DNA of 64,000 bases, from NCBI GenBank assembly GCA_947462105.1, contig CANHNJ010000011.1, positions 1 to 64,000 of the forward strand. The letters are read 5' to 3'. The DNA is from Alphaproteobacteria bacterium (GTDB taxonomy: Bacteria > Pseudomonadota > Alphaproteobacteria > Micropepsales > Micropepsaceae). Below are positions 45,641 to 53,795 of the stretch, one piece after another (position 1 is the stretch's first letter; each line of letters opens with the position of its first letter). Position numbers and translations under genes: made by a program. A model generated the notes under the pieces. That model searched no databases. It was given only the letters and a program-made list of their open reading frames with translations, and was not told the origin of the DNA.

Positions 45641-47374
45641 TTGAGGTCGTTGTCGTTGTTAACCGTACGCTGGCTGCACCAATTGACCTGCTGCCTGGGC
45701 CTCGCGGCCCTGCTGGGCGTGGCGTCGCTGACCGTGCCTGCCCTCTCCGAACCCGCCTATGCCCAGGCCCGGAAAGCCACCGCCAAGAAAAAGGTGGTGC
45801 GCCGTGCGCCCGCCCGCCGGGTGGTGCGCATGCCCGCCAGCCCCACCGATCCGGCCAAGGACGCCGCCCTGATCGTGGACGGCTTCACCGGCAAGGTGCT
45901 TTTTGCGCGCAACGAGACGGTCGCGCGCCATCCCGCCTCGCTCACCAAGATGATGACGGCCTACATGCTGTTCGAGGCGCTGAAGGCCGGCAAGCTGAGC
46001 CTGCAGACGCCGCTTGCGGTTTCGGCCAACGCGGCGCGGCAGAAGCCGACCAAGCTGAATTTGCGCAAGGGCGAGAACATTTCGGTCGATACCGCCATCC
46101 GCGCGCTGGTGATCCGTTCCGCCAATGACGTCGCCGTGGTGGTGGCCGAAGCGCTGGGCGGCACCGAGGGCAACTTCGCCATCCACATGACCGCCAAGGC
46201 GCGCTCGATGGGCATGCGCGAAACCAACTTCCACAACGCGTCCGGTCTGCCCAACCCGCTGCAGATCACCACCGCCAGCGACTTGGCGATCCTGGCCCGC
46301 CGCCTCGCCTATGATTTTCCGCAATACTATTTCTATTTCGCGCTGCCGGGCTTCACCTACAAGGGCACCTGGTACACCACGCATGACAATCTGATCGGCC
46401 GCTATGACGGCGCCGACGGCATCAAGACCGGTTACACCAACGCCAGCGGCTTCAATCTCGTCAGCTCGGTGGTACGCGGCAACAACCACCTGCTCGCCGT
46501 CGTGATGGGCGGGCGCACCGCCATTCGCCGCGACCTGGAGATGATCCGCCTGCTCGACCAGAGCTTCGCCCAGATCGCCGCCAATCCCGGAATGGTGGCT
46601 TCGCGCCAGGTGCCGTGGCACGCCTTTGGCGAAACCGCGCCGGTGCTGACCGCCAGCCTGGCCGTGTCGCCCGCCGCGCCGTCGCAGCCGCTGCCGTCCT
46701 CGCTGGTGACGCCGCCGCGCTCGAACAATCCCTTCGCCAACCTGATGGCGATGACCTCGCCCGCGATGAGCCGCTTCGACGATGAAGACAGCGCCGAGAA
46801 GCGCACCGCGTCCGACGAGGATCGCTCCATCCTGTCGCCGGTGGCGCGCCAGGCCGCCGTGCCCGCGCCGCTGGCCGCCAGCACGGCCGCCATGCCCGCG
46901 CCCAACGCGGTGAAGCCGATGGAGAACCGCCCCGCCGCGCGCGCCGCGCCGGTACCCGCCATCAGTCCCAGCGCACGCCCACCCTATTCGCCGCCCGTGG
47001 CGCTGGTGGCGCGCAACATGCCGGCCCTGCCGCCGCCGCCCCAGCCGCGGCCCTCGCTCATGTCGGAGGCGCCGCAGGGCGAAGGCGATATCGACACCAA
47101 TCCTACCCCGACGCCGGGGCGCAACTGGACCATCCAGATCGGCGCCTATGCCGACCAGGCGCTGGCCCGCTCGCAACTGGCCACCTATGCCGAAAAGGCG
47201 CGCGATATCCTGGGCGAAGCGGCCCGCATCGTGACGCCCGCCCCGGGCACCGACGGCAAGACCATCTATCGCGCCCGCTTCGGCCTGTTTGCCGAGGCGC
47301 AGGCGCGGGACGTCTGCTCCCGCCTGTCCCAGCGCGGCCAGACCTGTTTCGCCGCCGTCGCCCAGACGCGCTAA
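45641..47374 (+). CDS. D-alanyl-D-alanine carboxypeptidase with C-terminal SPOR domain
   Basis: Penicillin-binding protein that trims peptidoglycan stem peptides; 577 residues. A signal peptide (about 1-41, ending AYAQA) and a basic linker precede the S11 peptidase domain: SLTKMM (SxxK, near residue 105), SAND (SxN) and DGIKTGYTNASGF (KTG). A long Pro/Ala-rich linker (340-490) leads to a SPOR domain (about 492-577; WTIQIGAYADQALA) that should target it to the septum. Translation seems to start at TTG 45641. It is followed by panC after 9 bp. Confidence 0.92.
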   Translation: MRSLSLLTVRWLHQLTCCLGLAALLGVASLTVPALSEPAYAQARKATAKKKVVRRAPARRVVRMPASPTDPAKDAALIVDGFTGKVLFARNETVARHPASLTKMMTAYMLFEALKAGKLSLQTPLAVSANAARQKPTKLNLRKGENISVDTAIRALVIRSANDVAVVVAEALGGTEGNFAIHMTAKARSMGMRETNFHNASGLPNPLQITTASDLAILARRLAYDFPQYYFYFALPGFTYKGTWYTTHDNLIGRYDGADGIKTGYTNASGFNLVSSVVRGNNHLLAVVMGGRTAIRRDLEMIRLLDQSFAQIAANPGMVASRQVPWHAFGETAPVLTASLAVSPAAPSQPLPSSLVTPPRSNNPFANLMAMTSPAMSRFDDEDSAEKRTASDEDRSILSPVARQAAVPAPLAASTAAMPAPNAVKPMENRPAARAAPVPAISPSARPPYSPPVALVARNMPALPPPPQPRPSLMSEAPQGEGDIDTNPTPTPGRNWTIQIGAYADQALARSQLATYAEKARDILGEAARIVTPAPGTDGKTIYRARFGLFAEAQARDVCSRLSQRGQTCFAAVAQTR

Positions 47375-47383
47375 GCTGCGCCG

Positions 47384-48211
47384 ATGAAGACCGTCCACAC
47401 CATCGCAGAGTTGCGGGCCGTGCTTGCGCCCAAGCGCGCCGGTGGCGTCGCGATGGTGCCGACCATGGGCGCACTGCATGACGGCCACCTGTCGCTGGTG
47501 CGCATGGCGGAGACGCCAACGGTCGTTGTCAGCATCTTCGTCAATCCCACCCAGTTCGCGCCGCACGAGGATTTCGACGCCTATCCGCGCGACCTCGACC
47601 GCGATCTGAAGACGCTGGCAATGACGGGCGCGGACATCATCGTCTTCGCACCCAGCGCCCGTGAGATGTATCCGGATGGCTTTGCCACCACGCTGACGGT
47701 GGGCGGCCCCAGTGCCGGGCTGGAAACATATTTCCGGCCGCATTTCTTTGCAGGTGTCGCCACCGTGGTCGCCAAGCTGCTGCTGGCGGCCCTGCCCGAC
47801 ACCGCCATTTTTGGCCAGAAGGATTACCAGCAGCTCTTGGTGGTGACGCGGCTGGCCGCCGACCTGGGCCTGCCGACACAGATCATCGGCGCGCCCATCG
47901 CGCGCGAGGCCGACGGGCTGGCGATGTCGTCACGCAACGCCTATCTCGACCCGCATGAACGCGCCGTGGCGGGCAACCTGAACAAGGTGCTGCGGGAGGC
48001 CATCGCGCGGGCACGGCAAACCGGCGACCTGCGTGAGGCTGAAGCGTATGGCGCAGCCACGCTGAAGGCCGTCGGCTTCGACAGCGTTGATTATGTCGCC
48101 ATCCGCGATGCGCAAACCCTGGCCGTCATCGCGGCGCTGGCGCAGCCGGCACGGGTTTTGGCCGCCGCCAAGATCGGCAAGACGCGGCTGATAGACAATC
48201 TGGCTTTTTAG
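47384..48211 (+). CDS. panC: Pantothenate synthetase
   Basis: Joins pantoate and beta-alanine with ATP to make pantothenate, the vitamin B5 core of CoA. The 275-residue protein has VPTMGALHDGHLSLV (HIGH-like), SIFVNPTQFAPHEDFDAYPR, IFGQKDYQQLLVV and DGLAMSSRNAYL (KMSKS-like). It lies just downstream of the carboxypeptidase gene. A palindromic repeat starts 4 bp after its stop codon. Confidence 0.96.
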   Translation: MKTVHTIAELRAVLAPKRAGGVAMVPTMGALHDGHLSLVRMAETPTVVVSIFVNPTQFAPHEDFDAYPRDLDRDLKTLAMTGADIIVFAPSAREMYPDGFATTLTVGGPSAGLETYFRPHFFAGVATVVAKLLLAALPDTAIFGQKDYQQLLVVTRLAADLGLPTQIIGAPIAREADGLAMSSRNAYLDPHERAVAGNLNKVLREAIARARQTGDLREAEAYGAATLKAVGFDSVDYVAIRDAQTLAVIAALAQPARVLAAAKIGKTRLIDNLAF

Positions 48212-48214
48212 GAA

Positions 48215-48302
48215 CCCCCTCCGCCTTCGCACGCAACGGGCGCAAGCGCCCTGCGTGCTACGGCACCTCCCCCTTTCCATGCGCTGCGCGCGAAAGGGGG
48301 AG
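48215..48302. repeat. Two-hairpin palindromic element between panC and cytochrome c (copy E)
   Basis: An 88-bp copy in the orientation CCCCCTCCGCCTTCGC..., with inner stem GGGCGCAAGCGCCC, joint GTGCTACGGCACCTCCCCC and a terminal stem CTCCCCCTTTC/GAAAGGGGGAG. It fills almost the whole gap between two convergent genes and may serve as a two-way terminator. Confidence 0.78.
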
Positions 48303-48308
48303 TGCGAT

Positions 48309-49343
48309 CTAGGGATTGCGGGACGAGAGATACGCGGCGACGTTGACGATATCGGCGTCCGACAGTTTCGGCGCGATATCCTTCATGTCGCCCAGCGCCT
48401 TGCCCTTGCGATGGCCGTATTTCATGTCGGCCAACTGGCGCACGAGATAGGACGGGCTGCGCCCGGCGAGACGCGGCACATCCTCGCGCCCGCGCAGGTC
48501 GTTGCCGTGGCAGGAGGCGCAGGAGCGTAACGCGCCCTTGTTGCCCAGCGACACGACACGGCCCTTGGCGAGGGAACCGCTGGGGACATAGGCGGCAAAG
48601 CCGACGCGCGGGTTGCGCAGTTCGACCTGATAATTCTCGGCGACCTCGTAGATCGTCATCGGGTCCACCGGGATGGTTTTGGCGCCCTTTTCGAACATGC
48701 GCTTGCCGCTGGGGAAGATGCTGTTGGCGGGGGCGCGGCTGGTTTCGACCACGCGCACCGACTTCCACTGCGCGCGCGGGATGCGGGCGTAATAGTTGGC
48801 GGCGTCGCGCATTTCCTTGTCGGTCATGTCGTGCGCCAGCTCGATCATGTTGGGGGCGCGGATATTGACGCGGTCGCCGTCACGGAAGGCGACGATCTGG
48901 CGGATGAAATACTTGATCGGAAGGCCCGAGACCGGCGCGGACTCGGCATGGCCTATGCCGCTGGTGAGATGACACAGGGTGCAGGCGCGCACATGCGGCT
49001 CGCGGCCATTGCTGACGATGCGGGGCATCGGCGCATGGTCCTTGGGGAACCAGTCGGGCGGGCCGAAGCCGTCACTGATCTGGCGGCGGGTGAATTTCAG
49101 CGACGGATCGGCGCCCTCGGCGGTGAAGGTCTCGTCGGGGTCGGGACGCGGGCCGGTGTTGGGCGGCGCCATCGGATAGGCCCAGTCGAACACGGCCTGG
49201 GGTTTGGGCATCTTGGCCTGCAGGTCGCGCGCCAAGGGCACGCCGGGCTTGTTGGGCACCTGCGGACGCGGCTGCGCCAGCGCATAACCGGCAAGGCCCA
49301 GCATGGGCGCGAGCGCCAGCACCGCGATCAGCAGCTTTTTCAT
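48309..49343 (-). CDS. Exported di-heme cytochrome c
   Basis: A 344-residue periplasmic electron-transfer protein. Signal peptide 1-24 (ending GYALA), then two c-type heme sites, CTLCH near residue 125 and CASCH near 280. Each is followed by a c-domain with a candidate Met ligand (NMIELAHDM after the first, ADMKYG after the second). The arrangement resembles cytochrome c4/c553-like tandem domains. ATG 49343 has GGGGGG upstream. The electron partner is unknown; nothing in the neighbourhood points to a pathway. Confidence 0.85.
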   Translation of the reverse strand: MKKLLIAVLALAPMLGLAGYALAQPRPQVPNKPGVPLARDLQAKMPKPQAVFDWAYPMAPPNTGPRPDPDETFTAEGADPSLKFTRRQISDGFGPPDWFPKDHAPMPRIVSNGREPHVRACTLCHLTSGIGHAESAPVSGLPIKYFIRQIVAFRDGDRVNIRAPNMIELAHDMTDKEMRDAANYYARIPRAQWKSVRVVETSRAPANSIFPSGKRMFEKGAKTIPVDPMTIYEVAENYQVELRNPRVGFAAYVPSGSLAKGRVVSLGNKGALRSCASCHGNDLRGREDVPRLAGRSPSYLVRQLADMKYGHRKGKALGDMKDIAPKLSDADIVNVAAYLSSRNP

Positions 49344-49412
49344 GAATCCCCCCAAGGAACGGAACAGGTATCGTTGTTTTGCCGGACCATAGCCCGCGAG
49401 TCGCGGCCCCGG

Positions 49413-49841
49413 CTAGAGCAGGCCCAATGACGCCAGTTCCCGGCGCAGGGCTTCGGGCAGCTTGTCGTCGCCCTTGCCCACGGCCAGGTCTGGCGGCGCA
49501 TCGGCGGCTTCCAGATAGCGCCAGCCCTGGAAGGCGCTGCGCGGGCGCGGCCGCACCGGGATCAGGTCTTTGCGATAGACCAGCCCGCAATGCGGCACGC
49601 CCTTCACTTTGAGGGGCCGCAATTCCACCAGTGGCTGGCGGGCGGCGATCTGGCCCTTGATCACCCAGTAGAGCGAGCCGCCATCCAGCAGCTCGGCATC
49701 GCGCTTGGGGGTCTGGCGCGTGATGTGCACCAGCTCGGGCTTCTGCCCCTTGGCCCGCTTTTCCTTCAGGCGCTGCTTCTGCCAGGCGGCAAGATCGGAA
49801 AGGCTGTCACAGCCGACGCACAGCTTGATGAGATGCAGCAT
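49413..49841 (-). CDS. DUF1489 family protein
   Basis: A 142-residue protein confined, as far as I know, to alphaproteobacteria. It begins MLHLIKLCVGCDSLSDL, has ITRQTPKRDAELLDGGSLYWVIKGQIAARQPL and GLVYRKDLIPVRPRPRSAFQGWRYL. No catalytic motif is evident and the function is unknown. It is followed by a small zinc-ribbon-like gene upstream at 49.9-50.1 kb on the same strand. Confidence 0.85.
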   Translation of the reverse strand: MLHLIKLCVGCDSLSDLAAWQKQRLKEKRAKGQKPELVHITRQTPKRDAELLDGGSLYWVIKGQIAARQPLVELRPLKVKGVPHCGLVYRKDLIPVRPRPRSAFQGWRYLEAADAPPDLAVGKGDDKLPEALRRELASLGLL

Positions 49842-49872
49842 GGCCGCGTTCTAGCGCCGCCACGCGGTCGTG

Positions 49873-50070
49873 TCAGCCGGGATTGTGAATCTGCTGACAG
49901 CGGCCGCAGGCGATGGCCTGGGACTTGCCGTGGACGCAGATCGAGAACCGGCCACTGACCCGCAGCGGCTTGCGTTCGGGCTGCATGTCCGGGTGCCATT
50001 GCGTTACCCCCCAGACCACCTGCCCGGTTTCGCCACAGCCCTTGCAGCGTATGTCGTGCACCACTTCCAT
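49873..50070 (-). CDS. Small zinc-ribbon-like protein
   Basis: A 65-residue protein with two Cys pairs, RCKGCGETG near the N-terminus and ACGRCQQIH near the C-terminus (C-x2-C each), consistent with one zinc site. No family recognised. It lies 31 bp upstream of the DUF1489 gene on the same strand and could be co-transcribed. Confidence 0.6.
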   Translation of the reverse strand: MEVVHDIRCKGCGETGQVVWGVTQWHPDMQPERKPLRVSGRFSICVHGKSQAIACGRCQQIHNPG

Positions 50071-50251
50071 GTCGGTCCCCAGCTATAGAACCGTCATATC
50101 GGTCGCGGCATGAACCGGACATGAATGGGAGACCCGCGCGCTAACGACGCTATCGCGCGGGCGCGCTTGTCATTGGTTTTCAATCGCAACGCGAATGCAT
50201 GAGATCGTCGTGAGAGATGGAGTCGATTTCCTGCCGCGCGGACTGGCCTGG

Positions 50252-50287
50252 CATTCAAATGCCTCGCAGCAGCGAGGCATTTGAATG
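50252..50287 (-). terminator. Perfect 16-bp inverted repeat at the 3' end of tRNA-Leu
   Basis: CATTCAAATGCCTCGC (50252-50267) and GCGAGGCATTTGAATG (50272-50287) pair perfectly around AGCA. It reaches two bases into the tRNA CCA end. There is no T-run after it, so it may stop transcription weakly or guide 3' processing. Confidence 0.45.
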
Positions 50288-50370
50288 GTGCGGTCAAGAA
50301 GACTCGAACTTCCACGGGTTGCCCCGCTACCACCTCAAGGTAGTGCGTCTACCAATTCCGCCATGACCGC
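50286..50370 (-). tRNA. tRNA-Leu (GAG)
   Basis: An 85-base class II tRNA with encoded CCA. The acceptor stem is GCGGTCA pairing with TGACCGC, the D-arm holds GGCGGAATTGGTAGACGC, and the anticodon stem CTACC/GGTAG encloses the loop TTGAGGT, giving anticodon GAG (codons CUC/CUU). A long variable arm and TTCGAGTC follow. The discriminator base is A, as required for Leu. Confidence 0.95.
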
Positions 50371-50457
50371 AAGCCAATGGGAAAAATCCCGGTAGGGGGC
50401 GGGGTTTAGCAACCAAAGGGTCCGGGCACAAGGGTCAGGCGACAGGTGCGGTTTCGA

Positions 50458-50488
50458 CCTGGATGGCCCGCATTAGCGGGCCATGAAA
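50458..50488. repeat. Single REP-like palindrome
   Basis: CCTGGATGGCCCG, a short loop, then CGGGCCATGAAA: one unit of the family found as doublets at 38419 and 53353. It lies in the 270-bp gap between tRNA-Leu and cysH, which otherwise holds nothing I recognise. Confidence 0.7.
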
Positions 50489-50639
50489 CCGGAGAATATC
50501 CCTGAAAACCAAGCTCGGTCTGAAGCGAGGAATTTTGGGTGTTGGCCAGGAGCGCCGAGCGATGTGGACAAGACGTCCATGAGCGAGTTCTTAGCGGCAG
50601 CGTAAGAACGCGACGCCGCCAAGACCCAAAAGGACCGCT

Positions 50640-51422
50640 TCAGATACCTTCGCCGTCGGTACCGATGTGTATCCCGCACTCGTCCTTGTCGGTGCCCGCC
50701 CAGCGGCCGGCGCGATAGTCCTCGCCCGCCTGGATGCGACGGGTGCAGGGCATGCAGCCGATCGAGGGATAGCCGTCATCGACCAGCGGGTGGTGTGGCA
50801 GCTTGTGGGTCTCGGTATAGGCGGCCAGGTCGGCCAGCGACCATGCAGCCAGCGGATTGAAGCGGAAACGGCTGTCGTGGAATTCCACCGCCTGCATGTC
50901 GCCGCGCTCGCGGGTCTGGAAGCGCTTGCGGCCTGTCACCTGCGCCGTGAACGGCGCCAGCGCCTTGGCCAGCGGCATGGTCTTGCGGAACTGGCAGCAG
51001 GCTTCGGCGTCGCGCGACCACAACGTGCCTTCGGGATCGTTCAGGGCGCGGTCGCCCAGCGACGGCGCGATGGCGCGGACATCGCCCAGGCCCAGCGTGT
51101 CCTGCAGGCGGTCCCTGTAACGCAAAGTCTCGCCGAACAGCTTGCCGGTGTTGAGGAACAGCACCGGCGTGGTGGGATCGATCTGCGACATCAGGTGCAG
51201 CAGCACCGCCGATTCCGCGCCGAAGGACGACACGACAGCGGTCTTGCCCGCAAATTCGCCGGTCAGCGCCAGCTCCATGATGCCCAGCGCGTCGCGGCCT
51301 TCCGACTTGTGCTGCAACTGGGTCAGCTGGGCGCGCACGGCGGGATCAAGCCGCGTGTCGGCGCGCGGCGCGATGCCCCGGCTGGGATCGATGACGGTGA
51401 ACTTGGTGGGCTTGGTGTTCAC
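50640..51422 (-). CDS. cysH: Phosphoadenylyl/adenylyl-sulfate reductase
   Basis: Reduces activated sulfate to sulfite in assimilation; 260 residues. The substrate loop is VVSSFGAESAVLLHL. Two Cys pairs, ACCQFRK and GCMPCTRR, are the [4Fe-4S] ligands that mark the APS-reducing type; the catalytic Cys is in the C-terminal KDECGIHIG. Its start overlaps the stop of the siroheme-branch gene by 4 bp, linking it with sulfite reductase cofactor synthesis. Confidence 0.93.
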   Translation of the reverse strand: MNTKPTKFTVIDPSRGIAPRADTRLDPAVRAQLTQLQHKSEGRDALGIMELALTGEFAGKTAVVSSFGAESAVLLHLMSQIDPTTPVLFLNTGKLFGETLRYRDRLQDTLGLGDVRAIAPSLGDRALNDPEGTLWSRDAEACCQFRKTMPLAKALAPFTAQVTGRKRFQTRERGDMQAVEFHDSRFRFNPLAAWSLADLAAYTETHKLPHHPLVDDGYPSIGCMPCTRRIQAGEDYRAGRWAGTDKDECGIHIGTDGEGI

Positions 51423-51922
51423 AGCCAGCCCTCCCGTTCGACATGGGCGCGGACCATCTGGGAGACCTCGGCCATGCTCATGCCTTCGGAGCGCCAGCGG
51501 GCGCGGGCCTTGGCAAGGTCACGCAGGCGTGTCGTCCATTCCGGGCCGAACTGGTCGGACAGGGCCTCGCGCAGACGGCGCGACAGGCCGGGCACCTGGC
51601 CGCCGGTGGAGATGGCCAGCAGCAGGTCGCCCCGGCGGACAATGGCCGGGACATGGAAGTCGCAAAGGGGCAGCACGTCCTCGACATTGACCAGCACGCC
51701 CAGGGCGCGGGCGCGGGCGGCCAGGGCGCGGGACTCGCCTTCGGGCAAGCCCGCCACGAAAAGCAGGTTCAGGCCGGTCAGGGCCTCGTCAGGAGCATCC
51801 TGCGGCAGCAGGCGCGCCTCTACCCCGGCTTCGGCCAGCAAGGCCTGGCGGCGGGCCAAAGCCTCGCCCTGCCCGATCAGGGCCGCCTTCAGGCTGTGGG
51901 GGGTAAGGGTGATGGGCAGCAT
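51419..51922 (-). CDS. Precorrin-2 dehydrogenase/ferrochelatase-like protein (CysG N-terminal type)
   Basis: A 167-residue protein like the N-terminal half of siroheme synthase, which oxidises precorrin-2 and inserts iron. The NAD site is AALIGQGEALARRQALLAEAG, followed by LLFVAGLPEGESRALAARARALGVLVNVEDVLPLCDFHVPAIVRRGDLLLAISTGG. The methyltransferase domain of CysG is absent. ATG 51922 gives MLPITLTP. Overlap with cysH indicates a shared role in sulfite reduction. The glycine-rich loop is somewhat degenerate (GQGEA rather than GGGxVA). Confidence 0.85.
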   Translation of the reverse strand: MLPITLTPHSLKAALIGQGEALARRQALLAEAGVEARLLPQDAPDEALTGLNLLFVAGLPEGESRALAARARALGVLVNVEDVLPLCDFHVPAIVRRGDLLLAISTGGQVPGLSRRLREALSDQFGPEWTTRLRDLAKARARWRSEGMSMAEVSQMVRAHVEREGWL

Positions 51923-51981
51923 ACCGGACAAATATGCCCGGCTGCCCTAAAATGCAATAAATTGGTGGGGAATAAATAATA

Positions 51982-52224
51982 CTACGAGTTATTATGTGTA
52001 TTAAGCAGCTCGACCACCGAAACGGCGATCTTGTCGCCCTGGATCTCGATCTCGCCCTTGGCCACGGGCTTGTCGTTGGCCAGGATCAGCTCGGCATCAT
52101 CCTGGCGGGAATCCAGCTCGATGACGGCGCCACGGCCCATGCGCAGGAGCTGGTGCATGGAGATGACCGAGCGGCCCAGGACCACGGAGATCTCGACCTT
52201 CACATTATCGACATTGGAAGCCAT
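51982..52224 (-). CDS. FliN-like flagellar motor switch protein (single SpoA domain)
   Basis: An 80-residue protein made of little more than a SpoA (FliN C-terminal) domain: VKVEISVVLGRSVISMHQLLRMGRGAVIELDS, LILANDKPVAKGEIEIQGDKIAVSVVELL. FliN sits in the C-ring of the flagellar switch. No other flagellar gene is in the window, and the usual N-terminal part of FliN is missing, so it may act in flagella elsewhere on the chromosome or have another role. It is divergent from lipB. Confidence 0.83.
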   Translation of the reverse strand: MASNVDNVKVEISVVLGRSVISMHQLLRMGRGAVIELDSRQDDAELILANDKPVAKGEIEIQGDKIAVSVVELLNTHNNS

Positions 52225-52256
52225 AGAGCCCGCCCTTACATTACTCGGATCGGGCG

Positions 52257-52925
52257 ATGCTGCCGGATCATGGTTTCGGAAGTCTTAACTTGGACGCCCT
52301 CGTAAAACCGGAATGGAAGCTCTCGGACGCACCCGTGCCCTATCCCGAGGCACTGGCGCACATGGAGGCGCGTGCCGAGGCCATCGCGGCAGGCACCGCC
52401 GGTGAGCAGGTCTGGCTGCTGGAGCATCCGCCCGTTTACACGGCGGGCACTTCGGCCAATGACGCCGACCTGCTGGAGGCGCGCTTTCCGGTCTATCACA
52501 CCGGGCGCGGCGGCCAGTTTACCTATCATGGGCCGGGCCAGCGCGTCGGTTACGTCATGCTGAACCTGAAGCAGCGCAAGCCCGATGTGCGCGCCTTTGT
52601 CTTCGACCTGGAGCAGTGGCTGATCGAGACCCTGGCGCTGTTCAACGTCAAGGGCGAGCAGCGCGAGGGCCGGGTCGGCATCTGGGTGGACCGGGGCAAT
52701 GGCCGCGAGGACAAGATCGCCGCCATCGGCGTGCGGATCCGGCGCTGGGTAACGTTTCACGGCGTATCGCTGAACGTGGAGCCCGACCTGTCGCACTTCT
52801 CCGGCATCGTGCCCTGCGGCGTCAGCCAGCATGGCGTCACCAGCCTGGCCGACCTGGGCATCCTGGTGACGATGGCCGATGTCGATGTCGCCCTGAAACA
52901 GGCCTTCCAGAAAGTCTTCGGCTGA
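52257..52925 (+). CDS. lipB: Octanoyl-[acyl-carrier-protein]:protein N-octanoyltransferase
   Basis: Transfers octanoate to lipoyl domains in the first step of lipoate synthesis. The 222-residue protein has [18 protein letters not shown], the catalytic Lys in [19 protein letters not shown], and the catalytic Cys in [15 protein letters not shown]. The N-terminus is slightly extended ([20 protein letters not shown]) relative to E. coli LipB. Confidence 0.95.
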   Translation: MLPDHGFGSLNLDALVKPEWKLSDAPVPYPEALAHMEARAEAIAAGTAGEQVWLLEHPPVYTAGTSANDADLLEARFPVYHTGRGGQFTYHGPGQRVGYVMLNLKQRKPDVRAFVFDLEQWLIETLALFNVKGEQREGRVGIWVDRGNGREDKIAAIGVRIRRWVTFHGVSLNVEPDLSHFSGIVPCGVSQHGVTSLADLGILVTMADVDVALKQAFQKVFG

Positions 52926-52964
52926 ATTATTGAATCGCCCGGGGCTTATTCGAAGGGGGATTTC

Positions 52965-53345
52965 ATGCCGCGCATTTCGGCTGCATTTTTCGCGTTCGGT
53001 ACCGTGTGTCTTCTCGGCGGCATGACGCTGGGCATGATCATGGGCGGTTCGGGTGATTTCACCCTGATGCCCGCGCACGCCCATCTCAACCTGCTGGGTT
53101 TCGTGGTGATGTGCGCCTATGGCACCTTCTATGCGCTGACTGCCGCGACGATGAACTGCAAGCTGGCCTGGGCCAACTTCGCAATTTCGGCGGCGGGCGT
53201 GATCGTGATGATCCCGTCGCTGGCGATCATGTTGAGCGGCAACACCGCGCTGGAGCCCCTCGTCGCCATCGGCCGCCTGCTGTCGATGCTGGGGCTGATC
53301 GTGTTTGCAGTGTCGGTGTTCAAAGAGATCACCCGCGTCCGCTAA
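52965..53345 (+). CDS. Four-helix membrane protein of unknown function
   Basis: A 126-residue membrane protein with four hydrophobic helices. Between helices 1 and 2 lies MPAHAHLNLLGFVVMCAYG, with two His in a setting like the heme-ligand region of cytochrome oxidase subunit I-like or NnrS-like proteins. Whether heme binds is unknown. It follows lipB by 39 bp and precedes a REP doublet. Confidence 0.65.
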   Translation: MPRISAAFFAFGTVCLLGGMTLGMIMGGSGDFTLMPAHAHLNLLGFVVMCAYGTFYALTAATMNCKLAWANFAISAAGVIVMIPSLAIMLSGNTALEPLVAIGRLLSMLGLIVFAVSVFKEITRVR

Positions 53346-53352
53346 ACCAGCC

Positions 53353-53443
53353 TGTCATGGCCCACCGCAGCGTGGGCCATCCAGGGATCGTCAAGCGCCG
53401 GTATCTGTTGCTCTGGATGGCCCGGGCAAGCCGGGCCATGACA
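53353..53443. repeat. REP doublet (BIME-like), copy 2
   Basis: TGTCATGGCCCACCGCAG...GTGGGCCATCCAGG, then about 35 bp, then CTGGATGGCCCGG...CCGGGCCATGACA. It has the same head-to-head design as the copy at 38419. It fills the gap between two convergent genes. Confidence 0.78.
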
Positions 53444-53456
53444 TCAAGATTTGTAT

Positions 53457-53744
53457 TTAAAGTGAAGCTAGGCGTTTAAAGCCCTTTTCTTCGGGCGGCT
53501 CGCTCATGTGCAGGTCGAAATGCGCCACCCGCGCTGCAGGCGGGCCCTTCGATGCGAGGCCGACAAAGGCTTCCACCGCCTTGGTCGGGCCGGAGACCAG
53601 CGCCTCGACCGAACCGTCATTGCGGTTGCGCACCCAGCCATCCAGCTTGTGATGCTCCGCCGCCATCGTGAGAAAATCACGGAAGCCCACGCCCTGAACG
53701 AAGCCTTTGACATGCACGATCATCGAAGTGAGGTCGTCGGTCAT
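53457..53744 (-). CDS. Acylphosphatase
   Basis: Hydrolyses acyl phosphates; 95 residues. The catalytic Arg is in the phosphate loop KGFVQGVGFRDF and the catalytic Asn in GWVRNRNDGSVEALVSG. I chose ATG 53744 because GGGAG lies 6 bp upstream; ATG 53750 is too close to that site. Confidence 0.93.
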   Translation of the reverse strand: MTDDLTSMIVHVKGFVQGVGFRDFLTMAAEHHKLDGWVRNRNDGSVEALVSGPTKAVEAFVGLASKGPPAARVAHFDLHMSEPPEEKGFKRLASL

Positions 53745-53795
53745 GGGCATCTCCCGGGGCGCATGCCCTGCATCTGGGCGCGGCGGCGTGGTCGT

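Noticed and set aside
28504-48302. CRISPR array
   Set aside because: Repeats are dispersed over 20 kb, differ in length and are palindromic; there are no spacers or cas genes.
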